Below, in pieces: positions 44,481 through 55,699 of a stretch of DNA of 64,000 nucleotides (position 1 is the stretch's first letter; every line of letters starts with the position of its first letter). The notes under the pieces are model-generated. The model ran no database searches. It was not told where the DNA came from and saw only the letters and a program-made list of their open reading frames with translations. Source of the DNA: Dipylidium caninum (Eukaryota > Platyhelminthes > Cestoda > Cyclophyllidea > Dipylidiidae); NCBI GenBank assembly GCA_017562135.1, contig QEYB01001194.1, positions 1-64,000 of the forward strand. Direction: 5' to 3'. The position numbers and the translations under genes are program-made.

Positions 44481-45145
44481 TCTACCACATTCATACCATA
44501 TTCACCTCAACGCCCTTATCAAAATGGTCATATCCTTCTGCCGTTCCCACTCAGCTATGAACAAAAGATCAGGTAGGAGGAGGATGTGGGTATGGTGATG
44601 AGTCGCCATTACAAACTTGAACTCCGGTCACTATTTTCGAAGTGGGTCAGCTCCTTTTTAAAACACGGGTTTGTATGTCTGTGTGTACAGTCGCCAGACG
44701 ATCGGGTTAAAAGTTGCCGAAATGAGCATATTTGGCATTGTTTTGACGCATTCAGTATATCATGGTGTAATTTAGTTAAGAGAGGCTTATGTGAAATCCT
44801 CCAGGCGGGAGTTTATTTCTTGAAGTCTATTTGAATGTGTCCCATTCTGAGTAGGAGCCAAATAAGAAGTCGTCTTATCCTTCACACTCATGAGGCCATC
44901 GGCTCTTTACAGGTGAATGAGCTTACGTAGTGCAAATTCTTGCAGTAAATTAGCAAATTTGCCAATAGTAATTGATTCGTTGTATCGCCTTCGTGCCAAT
45001 CCGGCAATCCCGGTTGTGTTTTCTTCATATGTTCCTTGTGCATAAGAGCAACTAAATGCACATCATTAAACCTTGCCGCTGTTATCTCTCCACCTAATTG
45101 TGAGAGGGAAGAGAGGAAGAGAAGAAGGAAGGCAGAAAGATAGAA

Positions 45146-45173
45146 GGAAGGAAGGAAGGAAGGAAGGGTGTAA
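45146..45173 (+). repeat. (GGAA)n microsatellite
   Basis: About six tandem GGAA units inside a longer purine-rich tract (45105-45173). Confidence 0.8.
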
Positions 45174-46520
45174 TAATGGGTCGTTCGATGGCCATTACAC
45201 TATAAGGTAATCTTAATTGTCTTTCAGATTAAATTTCGCCTGCCTAGTGGGTGTGTCTTGGGAGTGCATTCCAGACTCACATTAAATTGTTCTTGATTTG
45301 GACATTGCCAGTAGTAATACAGTTGACGCCCGCCAGCGATCTGCCCCTTTCACCCTCCTCCTCCTCCGTATGGGCTAGGATGACGTCAATCAGAACCCCT
45401 CACCGGTACCACAGACCTCCTGCTCTCGTGGTACATAATCACCTTCCTTCCCTTCGTGTTCCTTCTTTACCTTCACGCTAACTTTATGTGTCGACATGAC
45501 CACCTTCATCAAGCCAAGTCAGCAGTTCTCATTAACGTCCACGTGGCCGATAATTTGCACGAGAGAATGAAAACAGACCCATACTGCCCACTTGCACAAA
45601 CGCACAACCCCACAAGAGCCCGCCCACCTGTCAACGTACGATCAGTCTTCCATCGCCATCATTGGGTAATGTGATGAGTTAGCCAACAATCATTCTTTCG
45701 GAAAGACCGTTATCCCATTCCCGCTGGCCTAGTGACTAGTTCATCGCCTCGTCAGCGAGGTGGGCGTACGCGCAGGCCAGTGAACTGCCTACCCCTTCGT
45801 GGCTACCGCATTCTCAATCTTATTGGGTAGAAGTGGCTCATATAAGTTGGACAGTACACCGTCATAGGCTATTGGTCACAGCGCCTTACAACTTTCAACA
45901 CCTCGTCGTTGCGGATTGCCAACTGCAGGTAACGCGGGCTGATGCACGTCGTCTTGATGTCACACTCCGCACTGCCAGCCATCTCAAACACTTGGGCATC
46001 CATACACCCGTTCCGCGTAGTTGCCATGGTATAATAACCGGGCCACCCGCATCAGGGAAAACTGCAGGGCCGCCTGCCCTGATCTCGTCTCCACCCTAAG
46101 TCGTGGCCTGCCTCTTTTGTCCATTGCACTCATTCTGTCAGTCGGTTCACTGGTCCCCTCGGCTGAGCGTAGATACTTGTCGTCTTCACTCACCCACTTA
46201 CCACCACCGCCACAACCACCACCCGGTCCCATGTAGACGTCGAGCTTCACAATGATGCATTCGCCTCATTGGCTCCACTTCGACGCAGCTCCTCCTCTCC
46301 TCTCATTGATTCGACGGCATAAGTTTGCAGTCTATTGACGAAATCACTTATCTGTTCTCGATTCGACTTCATCGTGGCAAACCTGCAATGCCGAAGTAGT
46401 GAATATCCTGCTTTCACAATAGGTTTACAAACCAGTCGTTAGAGCTTGGCACACAATTATTGGAAATTGAAGTTTTGTTAGGCTAAATAAAGACAAACGT
46501 TCCAGAGAGAGAGTGAGAAC

Positions 46521-46573
46521 TAGGTAGGTAGGTACGCAGGTAGGTAGCTGGATAGATGGATAGATGGATGAAG
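46521..46573 (+). repeat. Tetranucleotide microsatellite (GTAG/GATG type)
   Basis: Imperfect tandem tetranucleotides: GTAGGTAG units with one GCAG change, followed by GGATAGAT and GGATGA units. Confidence 0.75.
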
Positions 46574-49500
46574 AAGGAAAACGAATTGCATAAGCGTTCA
46601 TTGCGACGGCAACAAACATTGGTTTAGGCAGAGAGGATAGACCTTAATAGGAAAGTGGACTCGTTCTTTTACCGTCGCCATTGCAAGTCAGACCGGAATG
46701 GGTTTGAAGTAGAATGGGGTCTGGTCTGCACAACTGATGAGTTCTGGGAAGAAATTTCTGCATTGTTTCCAGAGAACTTTCTTCGCATTAGTGTGGTTTG
46801 CACATTTGGCTGTGAATTTTCGAGTTAAAAGTCAATGAAGGAATGAGGAAAGGGAGAGGAAGAGGGGAAGGGAAATCATAATGCATGGGAAAATGTGTCA
46901 ATGAGTTGGGCCCATGAAAACGAATGAATGACAGATGGACTCTGCCTCCATTATAAGCATTGGAATTGTAATCAACAGAGTTACAATGTCAATGGCTAAT
47001 ATACTGCTTCTCTTGCATTACCTATTAGGGACTTCTCATTGCCGGGTATATTTGTGCCTGAGAGAGAAATATCATGCCCTACTCTTTAATGAAAGTAGCA
47101 TTCCATTTTATGTGGTTAAGTCCTTAAAATTCGCATGTTTCCGGCATATCAAAAGTGTTGTCTCTGGTTATCCACGTGGACATGTGCGAAAGATCACATA
47201 CACATTCGATAGAGAATGGAGTGACCAAGATATCAATTCACCCTCGAGATCTTTTCCATCAATTTTTTTCAATCAGACATTAATACTACCCAGCCGACCG
47301 ATGTATGAGTGCTGTTGAGTTAATTGGCACCGATTCCTCCAAGTTCGAGGATCAAATACGCTTTCATATTAGTCTATTTCTTGCTAACGAAAGAAAATTT
47401 CTGTGAGGAGAAATTGCGATTAAAAAGCCACATCAATGTCGGATTATAGTGATGCTCCATCACGCACTTAGCGCTTCCCCTCCAGTGGAGCAAATGAAAT
47501 TTACCAGGTGGAGGTGACTGATATTTCAAGCGGGTTGGCCTAGAATGGGATTCTTGTTGAAAATTACAATTAATTACAAATATACGTGGAAAATGCGTGG
47601 GAGAATTGGGTGTAACGATGTCACATTCAGCCTCTCTTGTGTCTCAGCTTGTCGGAGACAAATCATAGCTCTCCTGTCTGAGGGGAGTTAAATTCCTGGG
47701 TTAAGTCTGCATCGGGCTACCAAATGCTCCAAGTCATTAGAGACAAGGTAGCGAATGTCTCGACTGCTTTTGAGCGGCCTCGAGACTGGTGGGAATTTTT
47801 GTCCACCTATTTGCATCTGTCAGTACTGCTCTCCATATATCTGTATATATGTGCTTTCTCTTTTTCATTCATTCTGCAATTGCACCTGACTGAGATATAG
47901 TGCAGACATGGTTGTCGTAAACGTAGAGAGGGTGATTCCTTCATTTCTTAATCATTTCTCCTCTTTCTTGGCATTCAATCGTGTTTCTTCCGTAAATGGT
48001 GACTCATTTACGAGGGCAACCCTGACGTTTCCGGCCATTATCGAGGAATCGAAGTTGTGAAAATGTCTCATATCGGCAAGTCAAGGCGTCTAAGACCAAC
48101 ACAAACAAAATGATTCATGGTTTGTCATGTCTCCCAATATGGTCTCGAATTTTAAATTTGACCCTTGAATAATGATAAGCAGTCCCATGTGATGGATGTT
48201 TGCAAAGGACCTTTACTATGAGCTCCCGAAAGGCGACAATGTAAATGATGTTGAAGTCGAAATAGCAATAAGGCCAACAATACCGTCAAGGGAAAGGATG
48301 AGAAATGAGATGATATGACATGTACAAATATTTGGGTGTAATTGGTAAATCTACTTCTTATGTGATCTTGCGTACCCACGCATCGGATAGTTTGACCTTT
48401 GAGTGACGGTCTTTTTGTCCAAATTTGGCAGCGTACCGAAATCTGTGACCCTCCGAGATCGCTTCTTCGTTTTATCTGAATCCACGCGAATCTAAAGTAC
48501 GATTCTTGAGTAAATTTTCCACCTCGGTTGTATTAGTGCTTAAGAACTCTTAATATCACCAATAAATTATAGTTTCTAGCATTAATATAAGTTTGAGAGA
48601 GGAAAATTTTCCCTAAGTTAGTAGTACTATGTATTTTCCTTTTACTATGCTGTAAGAGTTTCAAGCTGAACTATTCAAAATCACTAATTATCGTCTTTTC
48701 CCATTTGCTGCTCTGCATCGAGGTGACGCATTCCTTTTAATGCCTGTTACAATAATTTTCTTAATCCATAAATGCTAAAGTCGCAAATAAATGAAAGTAA
48801 CAACAGAGAAATCGTTCAGATGTGTTAATCCGGGCACTTTTGCGCTGGAAGAATAGATGCTTTTGGGACAAATGAGGGTGAGACAGGGAAAATATACTAT
48901 TCTGAGGGAGCTAAAAGTGGAGGACATAGGATTGAGTGGACTAAGTCAAATGGATGTATGTTTAAATGTAAATTTGACCATGGGGAACAAAGGGAACGAA
49001 TTTAAGCTACTTAAGTGGTTGATGGAAAAAATAATCAGGCCATAAGATGGAGCTTATAAAGGCTGACCCTAAAAGTATTCGAGGGGGCAATGACTAGGCG
49101 AAGCTATTCCAAACGATATCATTTATAGTGGAAATATTCAACATCATTTTGCGTAGACATTTAAACAGACTGAAACTTTGAAATGGAGCAATAACGTCAA
49201 CGCCAGTTAAGTCGTTCCTTCTCCAACTACTGTTTTCCGGGTATCAGGTTTGTCTTCCACAGAGGAATTAGTGATATCCTATAATGGGGGCCTGGCCCAT
49301 GCCCTGATTCTAAAAAGTTTCCGTAAATCCATCAGTTTCCTTCATTCGTGGTACATGACTATGAGCCCCTTAATCGTAGTCAACACGCTTCTTAGTTATC
49401 TTATAAACTATTTTTACGATTTCAAAGAGATTTAGTAGCTACCAAGTCAGACCTACTGAGAGGGAAGTTATCAGAAAAGTTACGAAACGATGTTCAAAGG

Positions 49501-49634
49501 GGAGAGAGGAAGATTATGATGGAGTGTGGTATACTCCACGACTAAGCCACGAGTCTTTCAACTCTTCTCTAATCTGCAAATGAATTCTCCGAAGTGTGTG
49601 TTACTCTACACCATTTCCACGTAATTTCCTTAGC

Positions 49635-49995
49635 TCATGGAGATAAATTGAGGGCAGAAGTCTTTCCAATTTGGCTAAAACTGAAGTGAAAGGCGTAATG
49701 GCGTACCCCCATCTTTTCGGCCTGTTCGGTGAACACTGACATACATTCCATGAGGCACGTGAAGCACTCATTCTGAAATTAAAAGGAACAAATATGTGAA
49801 AACCGGCTTTAATAATGTTTTCATTAATTTAAATTCTTTTCCAATTTCTTCAACAAGAATAAATATCTGCATAATGATGAAATGAATTTTATCGAGATAA
49901 ATTATCTTTCGGAGATCGTCACATAAAGGTAGGAAGTACTCGAATTTTTTAAATAAAATTTCTTCCAAGTGGGAAGGGTTACGAGGAGCCGACAA
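49635..49995 (-). CDS. Terminal exons of an unrecognised minus-strand gene
   Basis: An open segment (FLPLCDDLRKIIYLDKIHFI, then VEEIGKEFKLMKTLLKP) runs to a possible donor at 49803. A 31-base AT-rich stretch ending 'ccttttaatttcag' separates it from NECFTCLMECMSVFTEQAEK, MGVRHYAFHFSFSQIGKTSA, stop at 49635. The junction is in phase 0 on both sides. The donor (GTTTTC) is weak, but the intron size suits very short introns. The product looks like helical, partly conserved protein with several cysteines. Not recognised; the upstream start was not found. Confidence 0.35.
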
Positions 49996-50870
49996 GTGTG
50001 GGAATAATTATGTCCGAATTTATCGTAATGACACTCTTGGACCCAAAGTCTTTATCGTGTTATTGTAACAAGCCAAATGTTCCTAAACTCCTTTTTTGGA
50101 CTTTCTCCCCTTCCCCGCTTTTAGGCCCCTCGGTGGTCAGCATAGTTGACTCCTCCTCAGACCATCAAAGCGAGGACTTAGGGAAGTATATTTTCTGTCA
50201 GACGTCTAGACGAAGGGCCGTGCAACAGCGACGGCAGAGGACGCCTATGAAAACGAATGTCAGCCAGAAAGACCACCCACCCAAATTTCGCCATTTGTGG
50301 TGTAGGTTTGATAACGACTAGAACGCAAGCACATGTAGCCCCCTCCCTCCCCCACCATCCTTCCTTCCACCTTCCTAGTCGGAAATTTCAGTCTACAGTG
50401 GCATTCAGGTGATTGTGCCAACTGACTGACCTAAACAACTACTAAACTTACCGACGAGGAGACAACATTTCTTAAGTGAATGCTTCTGTGTACTGTCCCG
50501 ACGGTAGTGTAGCACGACTTCTACTAAGCTTTAATAATCTCTCTCTTTCCTTCACACAAATATCTTGGGCACAGTCTAAGTGGGTAGCGACAGAGAAAAT
50601 TGGTTAAATTGAACCGTTAGACAGACGGACAGCAATTACCGGGACCTAATCAAATAGGCTCCAATAACAGACTTTAAGAGAGGTTCCCTTTCCTATTTGT
50701 TAAGTGGATGTAAAAGGCAATGGACAGAATATAGTCCCATTCTTGGTGTTAACCTCAAGGGCAAAATAATTGGCGCAGATTAAAAGGAGTAGTCTAAAGA
50801 GTAGAATGTTATCATTCGAGTGGTCATTGCCGGGGTTGGCAATGACAGGGTGGCATTTAATCAAGATTAC

Positions 50871-50984
50871 CTTGTTTGTGAGATAGGCGTAAAGACTGTG
50901 ATTACATTTTCCCGCGCAATCACGGCGGCATTCGGCGAACACTTTGAACTTGTCTAGTTGTTGAAATAAATTGTTTTTATTAAT
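50871..50984 (-). CDS. Cysteine-bearing exon, unrecognised
   Basis: Exactly 38 codons lie between 'ttgtttcctattgcccag' and GTAATC. The product begins INKNNLFQQLDKFKVFAECR and continues RDCAGKCNHSLYAYLTNK. The C-x3-C-x3-C spacing with a short charged loop suggests a small secreted disulfide-containing protein. Frame-neutral exon (phase 0/0). The signal-peptide exon 0.4 kb upstream (51562) leaves in phase 1, so the two cannot be joined directly; another exon would have to lie between them. Confidence 0.4.
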
Positions 50985-51408
50985 CTGGGCAATAGGAAAC
51001 AATATCCATATGCATTGCACCATACTTGATTTAGGGAGAAAATATACATTAAGCTTTTAGTCATATGCCTAAGAAGTTTATAATAGCGGCAGCGAGCCAC
51101 TGGGTTGACAGTGACGTGCCCCAATTGTCAACAGGCCGGCTCAAATAAAAGGCTGTAAAGAAGCAATAAAGTGAGAGGAGGACTTTCTCTTCCATCTTCT
51201 GGTCATAACGACATGCCTACCAGCTGTTCTACCGCACACTTTTTAATCTCGAAAATTCACCCAAATATCACCAGTTTCTTCAGAATTCAGGATAGTAAAC
51301 TTGAACCATAATAAATGTATTTAAGCAGTAAGGTCAGTGTAAGAGGATAGAGCGGGAGGAAGACTAATTAAGAGAAAAAAATAAATGAGATATTTTCCTT
51401 ACACTCAC

Positions 51409-51562
51409 TAGAATGTCGTCTTGGCATTTTGTAGACTATTGGTGATTGATCAGACTGATAACCTTCCGGCTTAAGCATGTAAGCTGATGTAGGTGCGGAG
51501 AGGAGAGCAATGAATGTCACGAGAAGGCAGGTCAGAGATAGTTCAGGAATGTCCACTTTCAT
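51409..51562 (-). CDS. First exon of a secreted protein
   Basis: The ATG at 51562 opens MKVDIPELSLTCLLVTFIAL, LSAPTSA, a convincing signal peptide, then YMLKPEGYQSDQSPIVYKMP, RRHS. The exon ends in phase 1 before a consensus donor GTGAGT. Dibasic RR near the end of the exon may be a processing site. Upstream, 'actatttaaacagc' provides a TATA-like element about 35-45 bases before the ATG. The following exon is uncertain. Not recognised; a neuropeptide or small secreted antigen precursor is possible. Confidence 0.45.
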
Positions 51563-51741
51563 GACTACAAATTGGTCGTCTGTTCTAGTGCTGATGCTGT
51601 TTAAATAGTCTTATGTAGGCTCCGGCCGCCGAGATCAACCAATGGAGTTGGCGCATTCGTCCGAGTTGTGTCCACATCCGCACCGATGCATGCACAATTG
51701 CCTACCTTATACAAGATGTGTACTACTCGTTTTTATAGCCT

Positions 51742-52110
51742 ATGATTGGCGATTTGATTCGAGTTTTTGAAGTAAAAGACCTGATGCCTCGGGTTGTTTC
51801 AATAGGCGAGGGATTCAGGGAAAGTTGCAAAGTTTGGAATTTTCACATCGAGCCGATAAAAAATGTGGTGGACATCGTTTTACACTTATTCAATGTTAAA
51901 AAAGGATATTCTTCACAATGCTCAGTTAGTGTTAACTACCGAGATGTCCAGGAGTCAGAAAAATTGTCCTGCCAAGCAGGTTGGACGAAACCAACTTTTG
52001 ACAATGTCCTCAAAATTTTATATCGTTCCCCATTCCCACCCCGCCTCGGATCCTTAGGCGGATCCCGCACCGACATTTGTGATAGACCATTTATACTGAC
52101 AGCGAAGTAA
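51742..52110 (+). other. Open frame of unknown status
   Basis: ATG to stop, 122 codons, containing SIGEGFRESCKVWNFHIEPI and LFNVKKGYSSQCSVSVNYRD. It begins 180 bases from the minus-strand secreted-protein start. No signal peptide, domain or splice borders are apparent. The text is less biased than most chance frames in the window, hence its mention. Confidence 0.2.
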
Positions 52111-52119
52111 CCTGTCCAT

Positions 52120-55100
52120 ACGCGTTATTTTACTGGTTGTCCAATAGCAACTCGGTTGCTCAATATACTGGTATTTGCATCCATGCGCCAGGCCCAACCC
52201 CTTTCTTCTTTTCCCCCTAGCAATAGCCTAGACTTTGTTGCGAAAGTCCCTTCCGCAATAGCAATAAGAGCGCTAAAAAATCTTAATTGGAAGTGCCACA
52301 AACATCAGAAGCACAGGTTGTGTGAGTGCTGTGACGATGTCAGGCTAAGTAGATGGTGACCAAATCCACTCTGGCTAATCCACAACATGTTATCTAAACC
52401 GATGCCTTTTGGTCTTGCAAATTGTGTCCGTTTAGACCTAATTTCAGTTATGACTCCTTCGGTTAAATAATCAGGTAGTGGCAGATTCGAGAAGCAAGTC
52501 AGATTGGGACCGCACCGCTGACAAATTGGATTAAGGAAAGGGAAAGTGAGGGTGGAGAAGGAGACAAGAAAATATCTTTTCTGAGCGTTAATGGCCCGCA
52601 GGCAGGGAGTACTTATTACCTGGAATTACATGAAGAGGCGACAAGGATGATAGTAATATCTTGAAATGACATCCCCATTTCGAGTTTCCTTGTCCTGAAA
52701 ACCGTCTCTAGTTCTGTGTGACTCTGTTGCCATGTGAAGAGAAATGACTAGCCACCCACAGAGTCGTCTGACTGGGCATAACTTTTTTTCTACCTGTGCC
52801 AATCACGTTCTCCTTCTCCTATCTCCTTTTCTCTTTATGTGTTTATGCGCGTGTATGTGTGCGGTTTTACCCAGACACCAGTCTCACCCTTCACCTTCTC
52901 TTTGTTGTGTGTGACTGTCCACTTCTGGGTTAGGCGATTTTATGTGTAAGGAGACGGCTTAGATTTCAGTCGCACCTCGAGACGTAATGCAACACGGAAG
53001 AAGGGCTTTCAATGTCGTGGTCAGTTCTGGTTCCATCACATGTAAAACTGTCCCAACTTACAACCACTTCCCACGAAAAGCCGGAGAATTGAATTCCATG
53101 TCTCATCTACTCCCAATTTATTGAGGTTTAACACTTCCTGGTCTGAGGGAAATGCCTTGAGTACTCAAATTCCTCATTATACCACTTTTACCACGCCGTC
53201 TATAAAACCTATTAGGAGAATGAATGTTTGGAGAAATACCTGCGAGAGACTACAAACCTTATGATTGAGCGGTTGCCAAGGCAATGAGTAATAGACATGA
53301 AGTCCATTTAGCATACGTAGAAAACCACAAAACCACACAGTTCTCTCCCCATGATGGATTGAAATTACCTGATGTGTGTATGGTTAGTGGAAGTGTTATC
53401 CGTCTATAAGCACGTTTGATATTCTTTCGTTCTTTTAAGATTATTTTTCAACAACCACAGTAAGGAAGTGAGGGCTGAAAAGCCAAACGTACTTTTGATC
53501 TTCTTGTGTGTCTTATGTTCAGTTTCCTGTAATTATTTACCCTGTAGTCTGTGTGTATGTATCTGTGTCCATGTGGTATTCTAAATCGGCCTCATTTGGA
53601 GACTGATAAATGTCCAGAAGTGGTCGCTGACTGACCCGACCTTTTCCAGTGGCTAACCGATGTACCGCCTCTTTACAATGACCTTATTAACCCCCCTCGC
53701 CCCAATGAGACTCCTTAGATTAAGTTTTCCATCTAACTTACGGGAAATACACTAGACACTAATCTGCTATATGATCCCACAATTTTGTATCAGCCAGGTT
53801 AAGATATGTAGAACTTGACAATCTCAAGTAAGAAAAAGGCAAGTTTCTAAGTTTTACTATCATTATAAAAGTGGCTTAAGAATGTTCATGTTCCACAATA
53901 TGAGTTTATCGGTAAACGTCTGTAAGACGGACCAAGTAAAGCCCAAAAGGACAAGGTGGATCCGAAGGAATTGTACTGTAGGAAATACATACGACATAAT
54001 AATGACATAGAAAAGCCTATAGTTGAATAAAATAAGGTAATAATGGTCCAGATTAAAAAAGGGCACAAAGTTGTATGCGTGTGTTTGGTCATCTCATCGT
54101 CCGTAATAATCCATGCGTCTCACACTTCACCCATGCTCACGCAGCATGCTGCCAACCCTTTATTTCAAAGTCACGCTTTTCCTACTCGTCGTGGCTGGCA
54201 CAAACAAGAGGCTGCTTACCACCGGGACTGACTACCCACTTCCATATTCCTCATGTCTATCGGCCCGCTTCACTTCCACCTTATTCCCTCTAAGGACCAA
54301 CTTCTTCGGCCCTCTTTCTCGCCCACTATTACAATGACATGCACGTCTTCCACCTTCGTCACATGGGCAGACACGCAAAACACAAATTCCTCCCTTCCTC
54401 ACAATATTCATCTATCCATCCACTTATCCGCTTTTGCCCCTCCACAGTTTTGAACACAGGCGTGTTGCCCTAATGGCACCACGGCATAGTGAGGAATGAT
54501 AACCAGCAGACACGCATTCCTTCAACCCATGCACACCACTTGCACTTCTTCTACCTAACTGCAAAACCCCTCCGCCATTCCGCACCACCTCTCTCCTCAC
54601 CACTTTCGCGTCTTCATCAGTCGTCATAACTCAACTTGTCGAGTTCCTTTCATTCACCATATGTACAATAATGTAACATGTGTACCACACAGACAAAGAA
54701 AGCCATATGATTCCTCCATATATCAAATTATGCCCTCCGTCTCCCACTTTCTCCATCTCCGCCTCCGCCTCCGCCTCCGCCCCCTCAATGTGGTCAATTT
54801 GTCCTTGTGCACAGACCGACTCTTGGCTACACTCACGCGAATAAAAGTCACTCATCCTCTGTGCAACTTCAGACGCCTACTGTCAGAAGACTGAACAGCC
54901 GTGGGGCAAGAGGGGGAAGGAGAAGACAGAGAGTGAAGGGAAGGGAGGGGAAGGGAAGGAGAAGAAAGGAGAAGAGAAAATGCAATGCTCGTCTCCTAAT
55001 CTCCAGCAAAAATAATCTCGATAACGATTCTTTTCAACCTTTCACTTCGCATTTTCTTGGAATAGCCCTACAGTAAAGGAAAATGTTACTTTCAAGCAAT

Positions 55101-55410
55101 CTAAACCACTTCAGGCTATACTCTGTAGGTTGTTAGATAGCGCTACCTGGTGTCAAATTGGTGAAAATGAGAGGGTGAATTCATTTTCTAATCGCCATTG
55201 ATGAGGCAGAGAGGTAGGTTTAAAATCTATCGGTCCGAGGATCAGTTCACAACCGGACGAAATCACATTGCGTCTGGAATGATAGTAATCATATTAGGAA
55301 GGCTTTACATTTGACAGGTCATTCTTGTGATCTATTTGCTATCAAAATAATCCTAAGGGAACGTTATCAGGTGAATTAATCTCCTTAAAAGTTAATAGTA
55401 AAACCCACAA
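52120..55410. other. Unassigned sequence
   Basis: No gene supported. The region contains a purine tract at 54900-54980 and a CTCCGC repeat at 54757-54782. Open frames around 54040-54340 and 54660-55080 are short, overlap one another in different frames and lack motifs. Confidence 0.4.
54757..54782 (+). repeat. (CTCCGC)n microsatellite
   Basis: About four tandem CTCCGC hexamers preceded by related 'ctccatctccgc'. Confidence 0.8.
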
Positions 55411-55415
55411 GGTAC

Positions 55416-55683
55416 CATGGTAACCGTATAAACTTATATGGCGACTTATATGATCCACTTCGGAATAAGCATCCTCAGATGGCATAAGGCGAAAGCCAAA
55501 TTCATTCAGTCCATAGGCCAGTGGGTAACGCCAGAAGTCTCGGTTACAATTAACCATCATATTCGACTTTCGCATAAATGCATTAAATGGCACAAAGTAA
55601 ATGTATGAAAAAAGTTGGCTAATCATCCAGTCAGACTGGCGGTAGTGAGGTGATATTAGCCTAAAAGCCTCCTTTTTCAGACA
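55416..55683 (-). CDS. Internal exon of an unrecognised gene
   Basis: After 'acatgggccttttcag' the frame is open from CLKKEAFRLISPHYRQSDWM through QLFSYIYFVPFNAFMRKSNM, NCNRDFWRYPLAYGLNEFGF and RLMPSEDAYSEVDHISRHIS. It can leave at GTACCT after YGYHG (phase 1), or read on to a stop at 55342. It is rich in aromatic residues and low in simple sequence, like a globular conserved protein. I do not recognise it and found no adjoining exon with certainty. Confidence 0.4.
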
Positions 55684-55699
55684 CTGAAAAGGCCCATGT

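Larger units (their letters stand above)
44610..49560. other. Unassigned sequence with microsatellites
   Basis: No gene supported. Open frames such as 46935-47318 plus (127 codons) have no identifiable domain, although its C-terminal part (GYPRGHVRKITYTFDREWSD) reads like protein. Cytosine-rich coding-like text at 45300-46240 comes from biased composition. Confidence 0.35.

Noticed and set aside
50871..50984. Insulin A-chain reading of the AECRRDCAGKC exon
   Set aside because: The adjacent cysteine pair and final cysteine of insulin A chains are absent and no B-chain is visible in the upstream signal exon.
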